Origin: Larix kaempferi
Taxonomy: Eukaryota > Streptophyta > Pinopsida > Pinales > Pinaceae
Assembly (NCBI GenBank): GCA_027924585.1
Contig: BSBM01000442.1
Coordinates: 3,286,001-3,350,000, forward strand
DNA: 64,000 nt
Direction of reading: 5' to 3'
The notes under the pieces are model-generated. The model ran no database searches. It was not told where the DNA came from and saw only the letters and a list, made by a program, of their open reading frames with translations. This document shows positions 1 to 11,280 of the stretch, in pieces; position 1 is the first letter of the stretch; each line of letters starts with the position of its first letter. The position numbers were made by a program, and so were the translations under genes.

Positions 1-1662
1 TGGAAGGTTGGCAGTGTCAGAGGAAGACGAAACCAAGCCGTCTCTCCTACCCGTTGGGACAGGCCATGTTGGTCCGTTACTCTGCGTTACATCAGACCAG
101 GATATCGTTATCTTCAAAGAAAAATTTCTTTGAACCAAGTTCTAATGCATCATATAATATAACACAAAACCTGCATGGTGCCTGTGACGCACAATAATCT
201 GCAATCTAATCATTCTGTAAAATCCAATGTATACTTATGGATAACCGATATTCATAGCACTTAATTTGTGGCTTATGCCTCTTATAGGTAACTGGTAGTA
301 ATTCTTGTACTTGTGGGCACTAATTGTGTTCAGGACCTCAAGGTTATGGATAACGGCATTCTGTATTGTATTTAATTTGTAGTTTATGGGTATAGATAAT
401 GAGTAATTTTTGGTACTTAATTTATAAGTATATATTTTGTTTACAAAGATAAGTGATTATAACTGTATTAATTAGCACAGTCATAAGTAAAACAAGATAC
501 AACTATCATGAAATGAATTTGGATAAAACAGCTATGAAATGAATTCTCACTATATACTTATTACACTCAAGTTAATTTTATAGTCCAAAATCTCAAATAA
601 TATTTAAACAGAGTAGTCTATAGATTCTACGATTTAAGCTGGCGACCATCGCTGATTTCCCAGCCAAATCGTCTTTCCCACCAACCAAATCCGGTTCTTG
701 TTCCAAATGTAATTCAAATACCTTTTTTTAGATGAACAGCGCCAGCCCTTCTTTTCAACGAATGGGAGCGGGAAAATGAACCAGAAAAAGGTGGTCGGAA
801 AGAAGATTTGGCCCTAACCCAAATCATTGGCCCGAAAACAACCGGATTCCAACCCAAATCGTAAAATCCTAGAATATTCTATATTTAAACACCTATCGAT
901 GTAATAATATAAATAATCATATGATTGAATTAATGCTATAAAGAATCATATTATTGACAAATTAGCATAGCATACATTCACCTTACAAATTTATAATGAT
1001 ATAAATGCTGGTAGGATTGTCAAATTAGCATGGCATAGCATGGCATAGATGAAATCATATGAGAAAGACTAATGGAAATGCAGCAGAATACCAGCACAAC
1101 TGCGTCCCGAGCTGCGAGGGCAAGTATATCAGCGCATGAAACAACCCCTGGACAAAGAGCTTCAAGCTGTGTCTTGACATCCTCGATAACTTCAAATCCA
1201 CGCAATCCAAGATTTGTAAGCGAGTTTTTCTCCGCAGATGGACCAGTAATCAAAATTGATCCATCGCAGCCCTGCATTACAAATTATTCAATCATATTAG
1301 TTCCATCAAGATTTTCAGATTTAGTTCCATAAAGCTTCTCAGATTTCCCTCCGACGCAATTAACAAACAATAAAGCAACGATTACAAGGACAAATATTCA
1401 TGGGAAATTCAAATAAAATAACTACACAGAGAACAATTCATGCCTGGACAAAACAATCGTGGAAAGAAAGCCTAAGCAGACCGGCTGCGATTGTTTGATC
1501 GGCATTAAAATACGTTTGAATAGTGGACTTCACGATAGACTCGGCCTTGGAACAGGTGTTGGAGTAAAATCCAACTTTTGTTCCTTGCGCTTCGACTGAG
1601 ACGGACAAGAGGAGAAACCCTAATACGGCCACCAGACCAAAACCTATGATGCTTTGCTGCAT
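1..1662 (-). CDS. Class III peroxidase, exons 1-3 (3' part beyond window edge)
   Basis: Secreted plant haem peroxidase (guaiacol type), which oxidises phenolics with H2O2 in the cell wall or vacuole. Three exons are visible on the minus strand. Exon 1 is 1662-1444: a signal peptide of about 25 residues ending VSVEA, mature start [12 protein letters not shown], then [13 protein letters not shown] with the distal Arg64 and His68. Exon 2 is 1271-1092: GCDGSIL calcium site, then [21 protein letters not shown]. Exon 3 is 81-1 and runs off the window: [16 protein letters not shown]. Joining the exons gives an open frame with no stop, and all junctions fall at family-typical positions. The proximal His and the last exon(s) lie outside. 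The ATG at 1662 puts the signal peptide at normal length; in-frame ATGs at 1671 and 1677 are alternatives. The introns are 172 bp and about 1.0 kb (82-1091). Intron 1 has a GC donor. Family assignment is firm; substrate is unknown. Confidence 0.92.
82..1091 (-). other. Peroxidase intron 2 (AT-rich, no other gene seen)
   Basis: The donor GTATTC follows CTG at 1092, and the acceptor GTAACGCAG ends at 82. The roughly 1-kb interval is AT-rich, and I see no ORF or repeat in it that I can name. Confidence 0.75.
1272..1443 (-). other. Peroxidase intron 1 with GC-AG borders
   Basis: On the minus strand the exon ends TTTGTCCAG and the next bases are GCATGA; the acceptor reads TAATGCAG before GGCTGCGATGG. 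The protein reads FHDCFVQ/GCDGS exactly only if the GC donor is used, and no GT lies within a few bases that would restore the frame. GC-AG introns are a known minor class. Loss of a former GT donor is the alternative. Confidence 0.7.
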
Positions 1663-1792
1663 CTTTGACATGAACATGCCAAAAGCCGTTTGCAGATGGT
1701 TGTAATTAGACAGTGCAAAACTTATGTAATGTTCTGTCAAGCTGGTTTCTTTAAATTATTCTTTTGGACATCCCTTTGATATGATATTCCAT

Positions 1793-2338
1793 TCATATTG
1801 CGGTTGAATAAAATGTGACACCTCTGTGGTTTGAACGCAGAGAATAGGAATGGAGGAAAACGCGTTGAAAGGGTCCAAATGCATCGTTATATTGCATTTG
1901 AAGAACATTTTTTTGGGCCAAAAGTGGTCGTGAATTGATCAGAATCTGAAAAGCCATCGACCACCCGACCAACGTTATGACGGCTGTTTGGAAGAAAAGA
2001 ATCGCAGGCGTCCATGGGGTGTAAAGGTAACGGATGGCAAGTGCATAAAGTCTAAAATTATCATTAGTAGGAGTGCCTGACATCTGTAAAAACAGCTATC
2101 ATACCAGAAAACTTTTGAATACTTTAATTCGAGTGTCTAAATATGACTAAGGTGATCTTAAATACGGACCCACCTCCTTGACCTCCCCGCGATCAAGTCG
2201 ACGAAGAGTGGCCACATACATGGATCCAATACGTTGCTTTGTCTCGAAGCAAAGCATGTTGAAAAATATGAAGATATACAGGACTTGAATCCAGAGACTA
2301 TTGGGAAGACATGGACATTCCATCGTATTATAATACAA
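1793..2338 (-). CDS. Possible two-exon small membrane protein, unrecognised
   Basis: Two neighbouring minus-strand open frames can be joined by one short intron. Exon a (2338-2174) ends LRRLDRGEVKE, followed by the donor GTGGGT. The acceptor TTTTTACAG ends at 2084 and exon b (2083-1796) starts MSGTPTNDNFRLYALAIRY. The join is in phase 0 and leaves about 151 codons. Exon a has a hydrophobic stretch (LWIQVLYIFIFFNML) and exon b another (PAILFFQTAVITLVGWSMAF), so a membrane protein is possible. I do not recognise the family. It could be the remnant of a longer gene. It lies just upstream of the peroxidase on the same strand, with no evidence of a functional link. Confidence 0.3.
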
Positions 2339-2710
2339 CTTTCATAATGTGTATTATTGGCTTTATTTACTTTGGATTATGGAGTAATTCAGTATAGATT
2401 TATTTTATAAATTTTGATTTATATTAAATTTGATGTGAAGAGGTAGATAACTAGTATAGAGATTTACCAAATTTTCTTGATGAATCAAATCTTTCAAGTG
2501 CAAACCCTTTCTTAAAGTACAAATGTTGAGTAAATGTTTTAATTTATCCAATTTGTGTAGTCATATATATATATATACTTTAAATCTAAGTGTCACCTTA
2601 AGATGGAAACTTTAAAAAAGTTACAAATCCCCAAGTGAGATGTAGAATGGGCCTTTTAGACACAACTAAAAACAACCACACCACATTCATATTAATAATA
2701 TTAATGTATG

Positions 2711-2928
2711 GAGGACCTGTGAGTGATTGGTAAAGTGTACACTCTAGGTACTTTTCTGACTGGGTCCATCTCGAGAAGTGAGAGTGTCTCAATGGAATTA
2801 GCGGCTTAGGATTATTATAAATAGACTAGAAATATGATCATATTTCTAGTCTATTTGTAATAATCCTAAGCTACTAATTCCATTGAGACACTCTCACTCC
2901 AAGATTTACCACTCACAAGTCCTCCACA
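2711..2928. repeat. Foldback (MITE-like) long hairpin
   Basis: The sequence is almost perfectly self-complementary about a centre at 2837/2838 with no loop. The left arm 2776-2837 and right arm 2838-2899 pair over about 60 bp with only three or four mismatches. Pairing resumes farther out (GGAGGACCTGTGAGTG on the left against the complement of CACTCACAAGTCCTCC on the right) after about 35 extra bases in the left arm. No coding potential. It could be a foldback element, a MITE, or the result of an inverted duplication. A transcript across it would make a long hairpin RNA. Confidence 0.7.
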
Positions 2929-3319
2929 CATATCTCCAACATATTCTACCTATAAAAACCTGAATGCAAATATTAATGTATTTATCAATACATTATTATT
3001 ACTAATTTTTTTTTTTCCAAGAAAAAAAAGCGTAATTTTATTCATCCGTAGAGATCAAAATTACATTCTGTAGATTCACCATAAAATAGTGAATTCTTCA
3101 TGTTCATATATTCCTTTGTTGGAGCTGTTATGTCTTCTTTTAGATTACAAAAAAACATACTATGATGTTGTATAGATAAGGAGCTCATAAGGCTTCTTTC
3201 ATAACTAACTTCTGTCAATGTTTCTAAACCGTCAACATAAAAAACCAGTGTGTAAATTGTATGCTTTTACAGAGTATCAAAATATAGTGACTGAAAGGTA
3301 AATAATGTGCTATTAAATT

Positions 3320-6300
3320 TCATAGATCCTCTATAAATGGCCTATGATAGTAATTCTGTGTCCGGCCATTTAGAGTTTCTGTCACATGCCAAGTGCCATA
3401 GTCCCTCGATAGCCCCTCCTTGGATGCGGTGTCCGCTTCTTTGTTATTATCCCTGTAAACATGTCGGCAAGAAAATTTGTCAAACCGCAATAGGATCATC
3501 CTAATGGATGTGAGTATATTCACCAGCCGCAAATTTCTGCATTCTTGTATCTGTTGGATCCAATTTATAACATTCATTGAATCCCCGAAGCAATTCAATG
3601 TGTTGCAACCTTTCTCAAGAGCAAAGATTAATAACAGTTTCAAGCTCTGCATCTCGGCAAAGTTGTTAGAGCCCACCCCGAGTCCCATAGAAAGAGTGAT
3701 AGAATGCGTATCTGAAAGATGGAGTACCGCGCCACCCCCACACAGATTGTGCTGTGAGGCCCCATCGAAAAAAGCCCATGGCCATGATCGATCAATCTCC
3801 ACCTCCAGGTTCCTACGTTGATCGACAACCCTTATATGTTCAGGTAGTGGCTTGCTGATACCAATAGATTGAGCTGCAGTTATCTCTGGAAGGCATGGCT
3901 TTTCATTGAAGATAGCATTGTTCCGTGCAGTCCATATCCCCCAGATAACAAGCAGAGGTAGGCACTTATAATTCTTAACAGTGTTCCTCCTCCACCATGT
4001 TTCCCATGCTTCCCCAATCGACTCTCCATCCCATTGACAAAGAAAACCCACCAAGACTGTGCACTCCTTCCAAACTGCAACAGTATAGGGGCATGTAAGG
4101 AACAGGTGTAAAGCAGTCTCAGTTTCCCTTTTGCAGAGCACACACCAGCTTGGCCCCTGAAAGGACCTCTTTAGCAGATTATCCCATGTAGGTGCTTTGT
4201 TCTCGAGTACACACCACATAAAGAGTTTCGATTTTGCAGGGCATTTTAACTTCCAGAGAGACTTCCACCACTAGACAACCTCCCTCTGTTCCATTTCTAT
4301 ACTTAATAAGGTATAACCTGCCTTGGGTGTATACTTCCCTTCCGGATCCGCCTCCCAGACCAGAGAATCCACCGCATCAATCAGCAATACATTTGCCACT
4401 TCCAAATGACGGATATAAACCTCCAAGATAGCCGACTCATGTTCCTGAAGCCCCAGTGTGTTTGCCCTATACCATCTCTGTCTCCAAGACTCCATAGGTC
4501 TCGGATCAGCCAACTGATTCAGTGTGTGAATCCCTAATCTTCCAAGTGCCGCAATAACATGACCAGGTAGAATATTTTCATGTATGCATCCCAACCATGG
4601 GTCCCTTCCTACCAGCATCTTTTCACCATTCCCCACATTCCAGGCTAACCTGGATTCAATCAGACCAAAAGATTTTACCACAGCCTTCCAAATCATCGAT
4701 CCCCCCAAATGAGATTTTCTAGAAACCCTAATCCAGTCTTCAATGCTATATTCGGCCAAGTATTTCTGTTTGATAACCCTGGTCCATAGACTAGTAGTCG
4801 TCACCAGTCTCCATCCCCCCTTGGCTGCCAACGCCTTAGCAAACAAGAAAATGTTCTTAATCCCCCAGCCCCCCATACCTTTTGGAACTGCTAGTCTCTT
4901 CCAATTTACCCAAGGAGTTACCTGTACATCCTTCTTGCCGCTCCACAGAAACCTAAAATGGATCCTCCTAATGCTTTCAAGAATTCCTTTAGGTATCCAG
5001 GCTAATGACATCCAGTATACAGGAATTGCTTCCAGTACTGCCATGACCAGGACCAGTCTGCCTGCTCGTGAAAGCCACCTATGGCTCCAAACCATCAGTC
5101 CTTTCTCCACCTTCCCAACCAACCAAGCCCAATCCCTCTTCATATATAAATTAGCTTTTATCGAGAACCCAAGGTATTTCAGACCATCCTCAAGTCCCGC
5201 AGTGTTGAAAGGAAAAAACCTAGTGAGTTCTGCCTCCTCTTCCGGTCTCAGCAAATGAGTGGATAAGGTAGACTTCCCAGCATTTATTTCCATACCAGTG
5301 GCATTAGAAAACAATTCCAATATCTCATTTAGTACACGAGTATCCCCTCTGCTTCCAGAACAGAAGATTAAAACATCATCCACGAATAGCAAATGTGTAA
5401 TATACAGATTTGTAGCCACCAGAATCCCCTGAAAATGCCCTTCGGCCTTAGCCCTGCTAATGGCCCAACTGAGTCCTTCAGCAACCAACAGGAAGAGCAG
5501 CAGTGATAAAGGACATCCCTGTCTAAGACCCCTTTCATCATGAAAGAAAGTCGAAGCCACCCCATTGATAAGTACAGAGAAGGATACAGTAGTGATGCAG
5601 GACATCACCCATCTAATAAAAGCAATACCAAACCCCAGATGAGTAAAAAGTAGTCGAAGATACAACCAACTCACTTTATCATAGGCCTTGGAGAGATCAA
5701 TTTTAAGAATGGCTCCCTTCAGATTCTTGGTCTTCAGACTATGCATCCCTTCCTGAGCCACTCCAACAGCCTCATGTATTTGTCGACCCTCCAAAAACCC
5801 AAACTGTTCTGCAGATATATGTTGTGAGAGGATACTTTTTAGCCTTCTGGATATAACTTTGGAGATGATCTTATATATACAATTGCACAGTGAGATAGGC
5901 CTGAATTCATTTAGTGACATTGCATTATCAGACTTAGGAATGAGGGCAATAAAAGTAGAATTGAAACTTACCGGTATTTTCCCTGATTCCCTGGAGTCTT
6001 CAACAACTACCAAAAGGTCATTCCCCAGAATCTCAAAGAGATCCAGGAAGAAATTAATAGTCCACCCGTCAGGGCCAGGGCTCTTGTCTTTTTGAAAGCT
6101 TATGAGTACCTTCTTGAGCTCCTCCTCCATTAATGCCTTCATCAGTTCCCTATTACCTTCATCATCAACAAAACTAGGAAACATCTCTGCCACTTTGATC
6201 ACCTCAGCAATAGTAGCCTGATTTGGTGCCCGAAACAAATTTTTAAAATGTGTCACCCCACACCTGGCCTTATCATCGAAATTGATATGGGTGTGTCCAT

Positions 6301-7461
6301 CATCGTCCTTCAGACTCCATATGGTATTAGCTGCCTTTCTCCCTCTCGCATAAGCATGGAAAAATTTTGTATTATCATCCCCACATTCTAGCCAAATCGC
6401 TCTGCTCTTCAGCCACCATGTCTCCTCCATATCACATAACAATTTGTTCCGTCGCCCTTCCAATCTGATAAGAGCCTCCTTGGATTCCTGAGAGATAAGT
6501 CCTCCCCCTTCACCCTCATAAATCCGCAAGAGCTCATCCTCCACTTGTTTCAATTCTGCGTCTTCCCTACCTTTCTTAGCAATAGCCCAGTCTTTGACCA
6601 ATCTTTTCAACTTTTTAATATTATCTGCAAACTGAAAGGCAGCAGATCGATCTTGATCCCTATCAAAGTGTATCCAGTTAGTTAGAAAGAGATTCTTAAA
6701 GGTCTCATCTTGTAACCATAATTTATTGAATTTCATGGGGCTCGGAGGATTTGTATGCCCTTTTTGTATCTCAACAAAGATAGGGAAATGATCAGATATA
6801 CCCCCATTACCAACCCACTGTCGAACCTGAAAAAATCTGTCCACCAACTGTTCAGCCACCAGAAAACGATCAATCCTTTTCGCCACCCTAGCATCCCCAC
6901 TGCGGTTATTTCTCCAGGTCGGTTTCAGCTTGAGTGGTTCTATGTCCAACAAACCCTTTACCATTAACTTCTGAACAAAGTAGCCAGCCAACGAATCCAC
7001 ATGAGCATGTGGTCCCCATACCTCATTCATCCCCAGTGAAAAGTTTAGATCCCCCCAATGATCAATGTGTCACTACTCAATAGGGGATTTCCAAACAGTG
7101 AGTCCCAAAACTCAATGCGATGTAGGTAAGGTCCATATATATTAATCACCTTAAAAATGTTCCCCAATTCAACCGACATAACATCAACACATAGAACAGA
7201 ATCCATTCCCCATGAATTCACCAACTTAAAATTACTAAGCCTCCATCCCACAGCCAGCCCCCCAGAACGTCCCTTTACATCCAAAGTGAGAAAGGACCAT
7301 CCAGGCAGCCAGCTCTCCAATCGATTCTTAATAACATCTCCTTCACCTAAGGTCTCTTGTAGCAAGATCACATCCGGGTGTTCAAGAGTAAGCACCCTTC
7401 TGAAGGTTGATTTCTTGGTGGGCCCAACCAGACCCCGGCAATTGTAAGACATTATCTTCAT
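3320..7461 (-). pseudogene. LINE ORF2: endonuclease, reverse transcriptase, RNase H (one frameshift, one stop)
   Basis: Polyprotein that nicks the target and reverse-transcribes the element RNA. The APE-type endonuclease starts at 7461 (MSYNCRGL, LLQET, INIYGP); its frame breaks in a G run near 7054 where GGDLN is expected, and one missing G explains it. The next frame (7030-4271) holds the end of the endonuclease (ISDHFPIF), the RT fingers and palm (GPDGWTINFF, FIALIPK, FRPISLCN, KIDLSKAYD, LRQGCPLS) and the catalytic box FVDD at 5386-5375, where FADD or YADD is usual. A single TAG at about 4273 separates it from the zf-RVT (CVLCKRETETALHLFLTC) and a C-terminal RNase H with visible acidic residues (FFDGAS, NNFAEM, FGDSMNV, YRDNNKEAD). 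With only two lesions, the gene is young or the G-run change is a sequencing slip. Confidence 0.88.
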
Positions 7462-9422
7462 AAACGCCCTTTCTTCAAGGCATTCCCCGCTCTAAGTCCC
7501 TTAACAATCGAAATTTGTTTCCCATCCATAAGATCAGCCCTTGCCCTAGTTTGTGCCTTATGAATATTAGATTTTCTTCCCCTTCCCTTGCGAGCAGGAG
7601 TAGTGTTTTTCCCCAGCCCCGTAGAAGTGGTTTTCGTACAGGAATGAAGTAAATATCCGGATTTATGTGACTCCGTGGGAGAGAGGTAATCCTCCTCAAG
7701 AGCTTCACCGGGATCAGGGTCAGATAATCCATGTGGGGTATCATCCACAGCACCGATACTAGCAATAACAGGTTCCAATACCGGTTCCAAAGTGGGAGAA
7801 AGCATAATTGTTTCATTCATCATACCATCGTGAAAACCAGACCGAGACCCCCCAGGACCCACATTGCTCGAGAGAGAAAGGTTGCTCAGACCCTCCACCC
7901 AATCTTGCCTCATTAATGTAACAGAGTTCATAAATAAATTGACAGTATGGGGTAAAGAGAGAGAGGAGATACCAGGGAAGTCAGGTCCCCGAAGTACATC
8001 TTCAAGCTTCTGTGTAGTCACCAGCTCCATCTGTTCAGCCGCAGTCTGTTCCACCACCGGACACACCTGAGTAGGTTCCTCATCGGACGGCACATTCCCA
8101 AGGTCATCTGAAGAGGAAAGTACAAAATCGGAAGAACCCGATCCAATCTCTGTGTAGTGTGCCTCATCTCCTGAAGAAAGATTTTTCCGACCCCCCATCT
8201 GATTCCGAAATGGAAGGATGCATTCGGATACAAGGTGTCCATAAGCGTGACATCGCCGGCACCTAAACGACACATTTTCATAGTCCAGAATTTGAGTGAT
8301 GGTCTCCGGACCCCATTCCATCTTAATTTCTTCTGCCAAACCCTCTCTGATATTGATGTTAACCAGAATGCGCGCAACCTTTTGACATAGAGTCTCCTCA
8401 AATGACATATCCGCCTCCAGGAAAGTCCCCAATATATCCCCAATCCGCTTGAAATGATGAATGTCCCAGAAGTGCAAAGGAAGGGCTGGCAAACGAACCC
8501 AAAGCGGAACTACATCCACCCTTTCACGGCTGGCATCGAACAAAGAGTGCCATGGCTTCAGCAGCATCGGTGTATGATTGAGATGCCAATTCTTATTCAA
8601 AACCCTCCGCAGCTCCTCCTCTTTAGAGAATTTGAAAGCGTACCACCCCCTATTCGGCTCCACCACCACCGGCAACTGACCCACCAGATCCTTCCAATTT
8701 TCCCCAACCCAATCCGCCACCGTCTTTCTAGAGAAATTACGTCCCATAACCCTGCCAACGAGGATAAAATGTGCCATCTGCAGAACATTACCCCATGCTA
8801 TGTCTTCACCCACCGCATAGTTCCTGACCACTTTTATCTTGATAACGCTCTTCCTCAGCTTCTTCACAGTGCCTCCTCCACCCTTCTTCGTACCCTCAGC
8901 AACCTCACAGGTCTCCTTCCCCCGTCTCCCGTCCCATTCCGGAGAGCCAAAACCTCGTTGCTCCGCAACCTCGAGGGAAACCCTTCTGTCTTCCTCCGAC
9001 GAGAACCCACTTGAACTATTGTCCAACCAACCCTGTCGAGCCACACACTCCGCCTCAATCCTGTCGAAACCCTCCTTCACCTCAGCCCCACCCGGCTCCG
9101 TTGCAGCAGAAAACCCTAGGGACTTTGAGAAAAATAACCCTGCTTCCCTCCAGCTCATATCCCCAAGCAGATCAATCGGCTGTTGTTTCGCCACAGGGCC
9201 CTTCCCATTCCCAAGTGTAAGTTGCTCCAGCGAAGAGAAGAGAGTAGATGGAGAAAAATCATTTGAAAAGTTTAACGGCTCCATTCCCGCCCGCTGAAGC
9301 ATCTCAGATCCCATCACTGAAAAATCCACCAGCTCGCCAAGTTCCCTCCCACATGGCATCCCCCATCCAACGCGACCGTCCAACCTGTCACATACACTTC
9401 CAACGGCTTCCTGTTCATCCAT
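7458..9422 (-). CDS. LINE ORF1, nucleic-acid-binding gag-like protein
   Basis: This 654-residue open frame is the first protein of the LINE and is expected to bind the element's RNA in the retrotransposition particle. The first 190 residues are acidic or Ser/Gly-rich and look disordered. Residues about 195-350 resemble the plant DUF4283 gag-like domain (QMAHFILVGRVMGRNFSRK, RGWYAFKFSKEEELRRVL, LWVRLPALPLHFW). A CCHC zinc knuckle follows at residues 388-401 (CRRCHAYGHLVSEC, spacing CX2CX4HX4C). The tail is low-complexity and ends basic (GKGRKSNIHKAQTRARADL). No stop or frameshift is seen. The stop overlaps the ORF2 start as ATGA at 7461-7458, which suggests termination-reinitiation for ORF2. 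Confidence 0.85.
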   Translation of the reverse strand: MDEQEAVGSVCDRLDGRVGWGMPCGRELGELVDFSVMGSEMLQRAGMEPLNFSNDFSPSTLFSSLEQLTLGNGKGPVAKQQPIDLLGDMSWREAGLFFSKSLGFSAATEPGGAEVKEGFDRIEAECVARQGWLDNSSSGFSSEEDRRVSLEVAEQRGFGSPEWDGRRGKETCEVAEGTKKGGGGTVKKLRKSVIKIKVVRNYAVGEDIAWGNVLQMAHFILVGRVMGRNFSRKTVADWVGENWKDLVGQLPVVVEPNRGWYAFKFSKEEELRRVLNKNWHLNHTPMLLKPWHSLFDASRERVDVVPLWVRLPALPLHFWDIHHFKRIGDILGTFLEADMSFEETLCQKVARILVNINIREGLAEEIKMEWGPETITQILDYENVSFRCRRCHAYGHLVSECILPFRNQMGGRKNLSSGDEAHYTEIGSGSSDFVLSSSDDLGNVPSDEEPTQVCPVVEQTAAEQMELVTTQKLEDVLRGPDFPGISSLSLPHTVNLFMNSVTLMRQDWVEGLSNLSLSSNVGPGGSRSGFHDGMMNETIMLSPTLEPVLEPVIASIGAVDDTPHGLSDPDPGEALEEDYLSPTESHKSGYLLHSCTKTTSTGLGKNTTPARKGRGRKSNIHKAQTRARADLMDGKQISIVKGLRAGNALKKGRL

Positions 9423-9782
9423 GGCTGCAAAAATGGTTCATCCAAACCGTCACAGTTCTCCAAACCCTAGATAGCCAAACGGCCCTCCTACCAAAATTAA
9501 TAAAAAACTATCAAACCCCCTTCGATGGATAGAAGTCCATATTCCCATCAGCGTCCCATAGTCAATGTTGTACATGAGGATGACCGATCCCTGACAGGGA
9601 TGGCCCTCCCAAAACCCTCGTAACCCTGCTCGCCGTCTGCATCCTGTCGCTCCAAACCCCCATCCGCCCCATCTGTAAGTTACTGCAGACCTCGATTTCC
9701 AGAGCTCATTCTCTCTTATTTCACCCTCTTGTCCTTCAAGAATCTATTGTCTCCATCAAACCTTCACATTATTATTACTAAT

Positions 9783-10640
9783 ATTATTGTATATAAATTT
9801 AATATAAAAAAATTAATCTATTACATTTTAATAAATTTAAATTTTTCAATAAATTTAATCTTTTTCAATATTTAATATATTTATATTTAAAATAAATCTA
9901 AATTAATTTTAATTTTTAAATTAAAAATTAATAAACTTACAATCTTTATATTTAATTTATTCTTCCATATATTTAAAGTTCAATAACACTCTTTCTATAA
10001 CTTTGAATTAAAGTCGAGAACACCCTTTCTATAATGTTGAAAATACTTTGTACTTAGATTTGAGATTCCATCCCAAACTTAGTTGAAATTTCAAGAGCAA
10101 TTTAAGGGTGTTTGAGAATAAAATTCTTTGGATGCCCTGCAAATTTAAAATGAGTTGGTGTGCTGCAAAATGCTTATCTTTTTGTAATATGGTAAGGTAT
10201 TGTAGTATGCTTCGTATAAGAAAGTAATTTAAAACTTGTTGTTTTTAACAAGAGATGATAGGTTTTTTAAATAATTTTTTTAAACAAGTGGTTTTGAGTG
10301 TAGTTTGAAGTAATTTTAGGAAGGTTTTTGTCTTCTTTGTTCATGTACATTAAGTATTAATTTATATACATGTTTTTAATGGGAAAGAGACTCACTTCTA
10401 TGAAGAAGATATGATAGAGTTTATTCTCTTTAATTTAGAGATTATAAGATATAAAATATATTTGGATTTTTTCTATCATTCTCCATGATTTTCTAGAAAT
10501 ACTCTAACCTCAAACTTCACATGATTATAAGATAATAGGAGTGACTAGAGTCTCAAATAGGAGTTTTTTCTTATCCTAAAGTCAAATGGCCATTGATTTA
10601 CAATTGTTTTCAAATCCATAATAAGTTTTCCACCCTCTAA
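9783..10640. other. AT-rich intergenic stretch
   Basis: Extremely A/T-rich, with many TTTAATATA- and AAATTTAAT-like runs and frequent stops on both strands. I see no gene, tRNA or clear transposon end here. Confidence 0.6.
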
Positions 10641-11280
10641 TCATTTTCTCAATGATATAGTTCCAATTAAGCTTGTGATGAGAATCAATTCCGATATATA
10701 TATGTATATATTCACTTCCTCCAAGTTGTTGTTGTCATACATGAAATTATCATAAGTGATCTTTTTAGGTCTAATTATCATAACCTTTGTTTTTTTAGTG
10801 TTAACATTGATGCCCATACTAGAGCAAAAATCTGTAATAATATTTAGTTGATTGTTGAGATTATAGGGACTCATCAAGTCATAACCATAATAACATTGTC
10901 ATTGACATACAGAAGAAGGATTATGACTATACCATTTGTTAATGTATATACCAAAAATGAACCTTGCTTAACTCCTATATTACAATTAATTTCTTCTGGC
11001 CAACCCTCAATGTTCCTAAATTTTAGAATAACATTCTTGTACAACCTTCTCGCAAGAGCTCTCAACTTGAAAAAAACTTTTATATTCTATAATATATTCC
11101 AAAGGTTAGTTTAACCATTGTGTCAAATGTTTTTTCTAAATTCAATATAGCAACACATAATATTAGGTTTATTATTGTGATACTCCTTTATGATGGTCTT
11201 AAGTGTAATAAGGTGGTCCACATTTGAATGACAATTCTTAAATAAGGAAAATTTTAAGGATCCTTGATCTTTTTAAAGTG
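10641..11280 (-). pseudogene. Decayed reverse transcriptase of a second, different LINE
   Basis: RT motifs appear in correct order on the minus strand but in several frames. They are CYIEFRKTFDT (about 11140; normal F.DF.KAFD), LARRLYKNVILKFRNIEGWPEEINCNIGVKQGSF (about 11060-10960; GVKQGCPLSP box), LLLYVNDNVIMV (about 10910; catalytic YADD changed to YVND) and ITDFCSSMGINVNTKKTKVMII (about 10850-10780). This is the core palm of a non-LTR retrotransposon, different from the LINE at 3007-9765. The 5' and 3' ends are not visible and it cannot be active. Confidence 0.75.

Larger units (their letters stand above)
3007..9765 (-). mobile_element. Full-length LINE (non-LTR retrotransposon) with 17-bp TSD
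   Basis: The element is on the minus strand. Its poly(A) end appears as a T run at 3007-3016 and its 5' end is near 9765. The 17-bp duplication ACATTATTATTACTAAT is present exactly at 2990-3006 and 9766-9782, which fixes both borders. Inside, in transcription order, are a 5' UTR (9765-9423), ORF1 (9422-7458), ORF2 (7461-3320, with one frameshift and one stop) and a 3' UTR of about 0.3 kb. Length (6.76 kb) and domain order (gag-like, endonuclease, RT, zf-RVT, RNase H) match complete plant L1-type LINEs. The perfect TSD and only two ORF2 lesions suggest a fairly recent insertion. Confidence 0.92.

Noticed and set aside
4743-5258. Plus-strand 171-codon frame
   Set aside because: It lies antisense to the RT domain of LINE ORF2; no independent support.
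8454-9297. Plus-strand frames of 186 and 152 codons within LINE ORF1
   Set aside because: They are shadows of the well-supported minus-strand ORF1.
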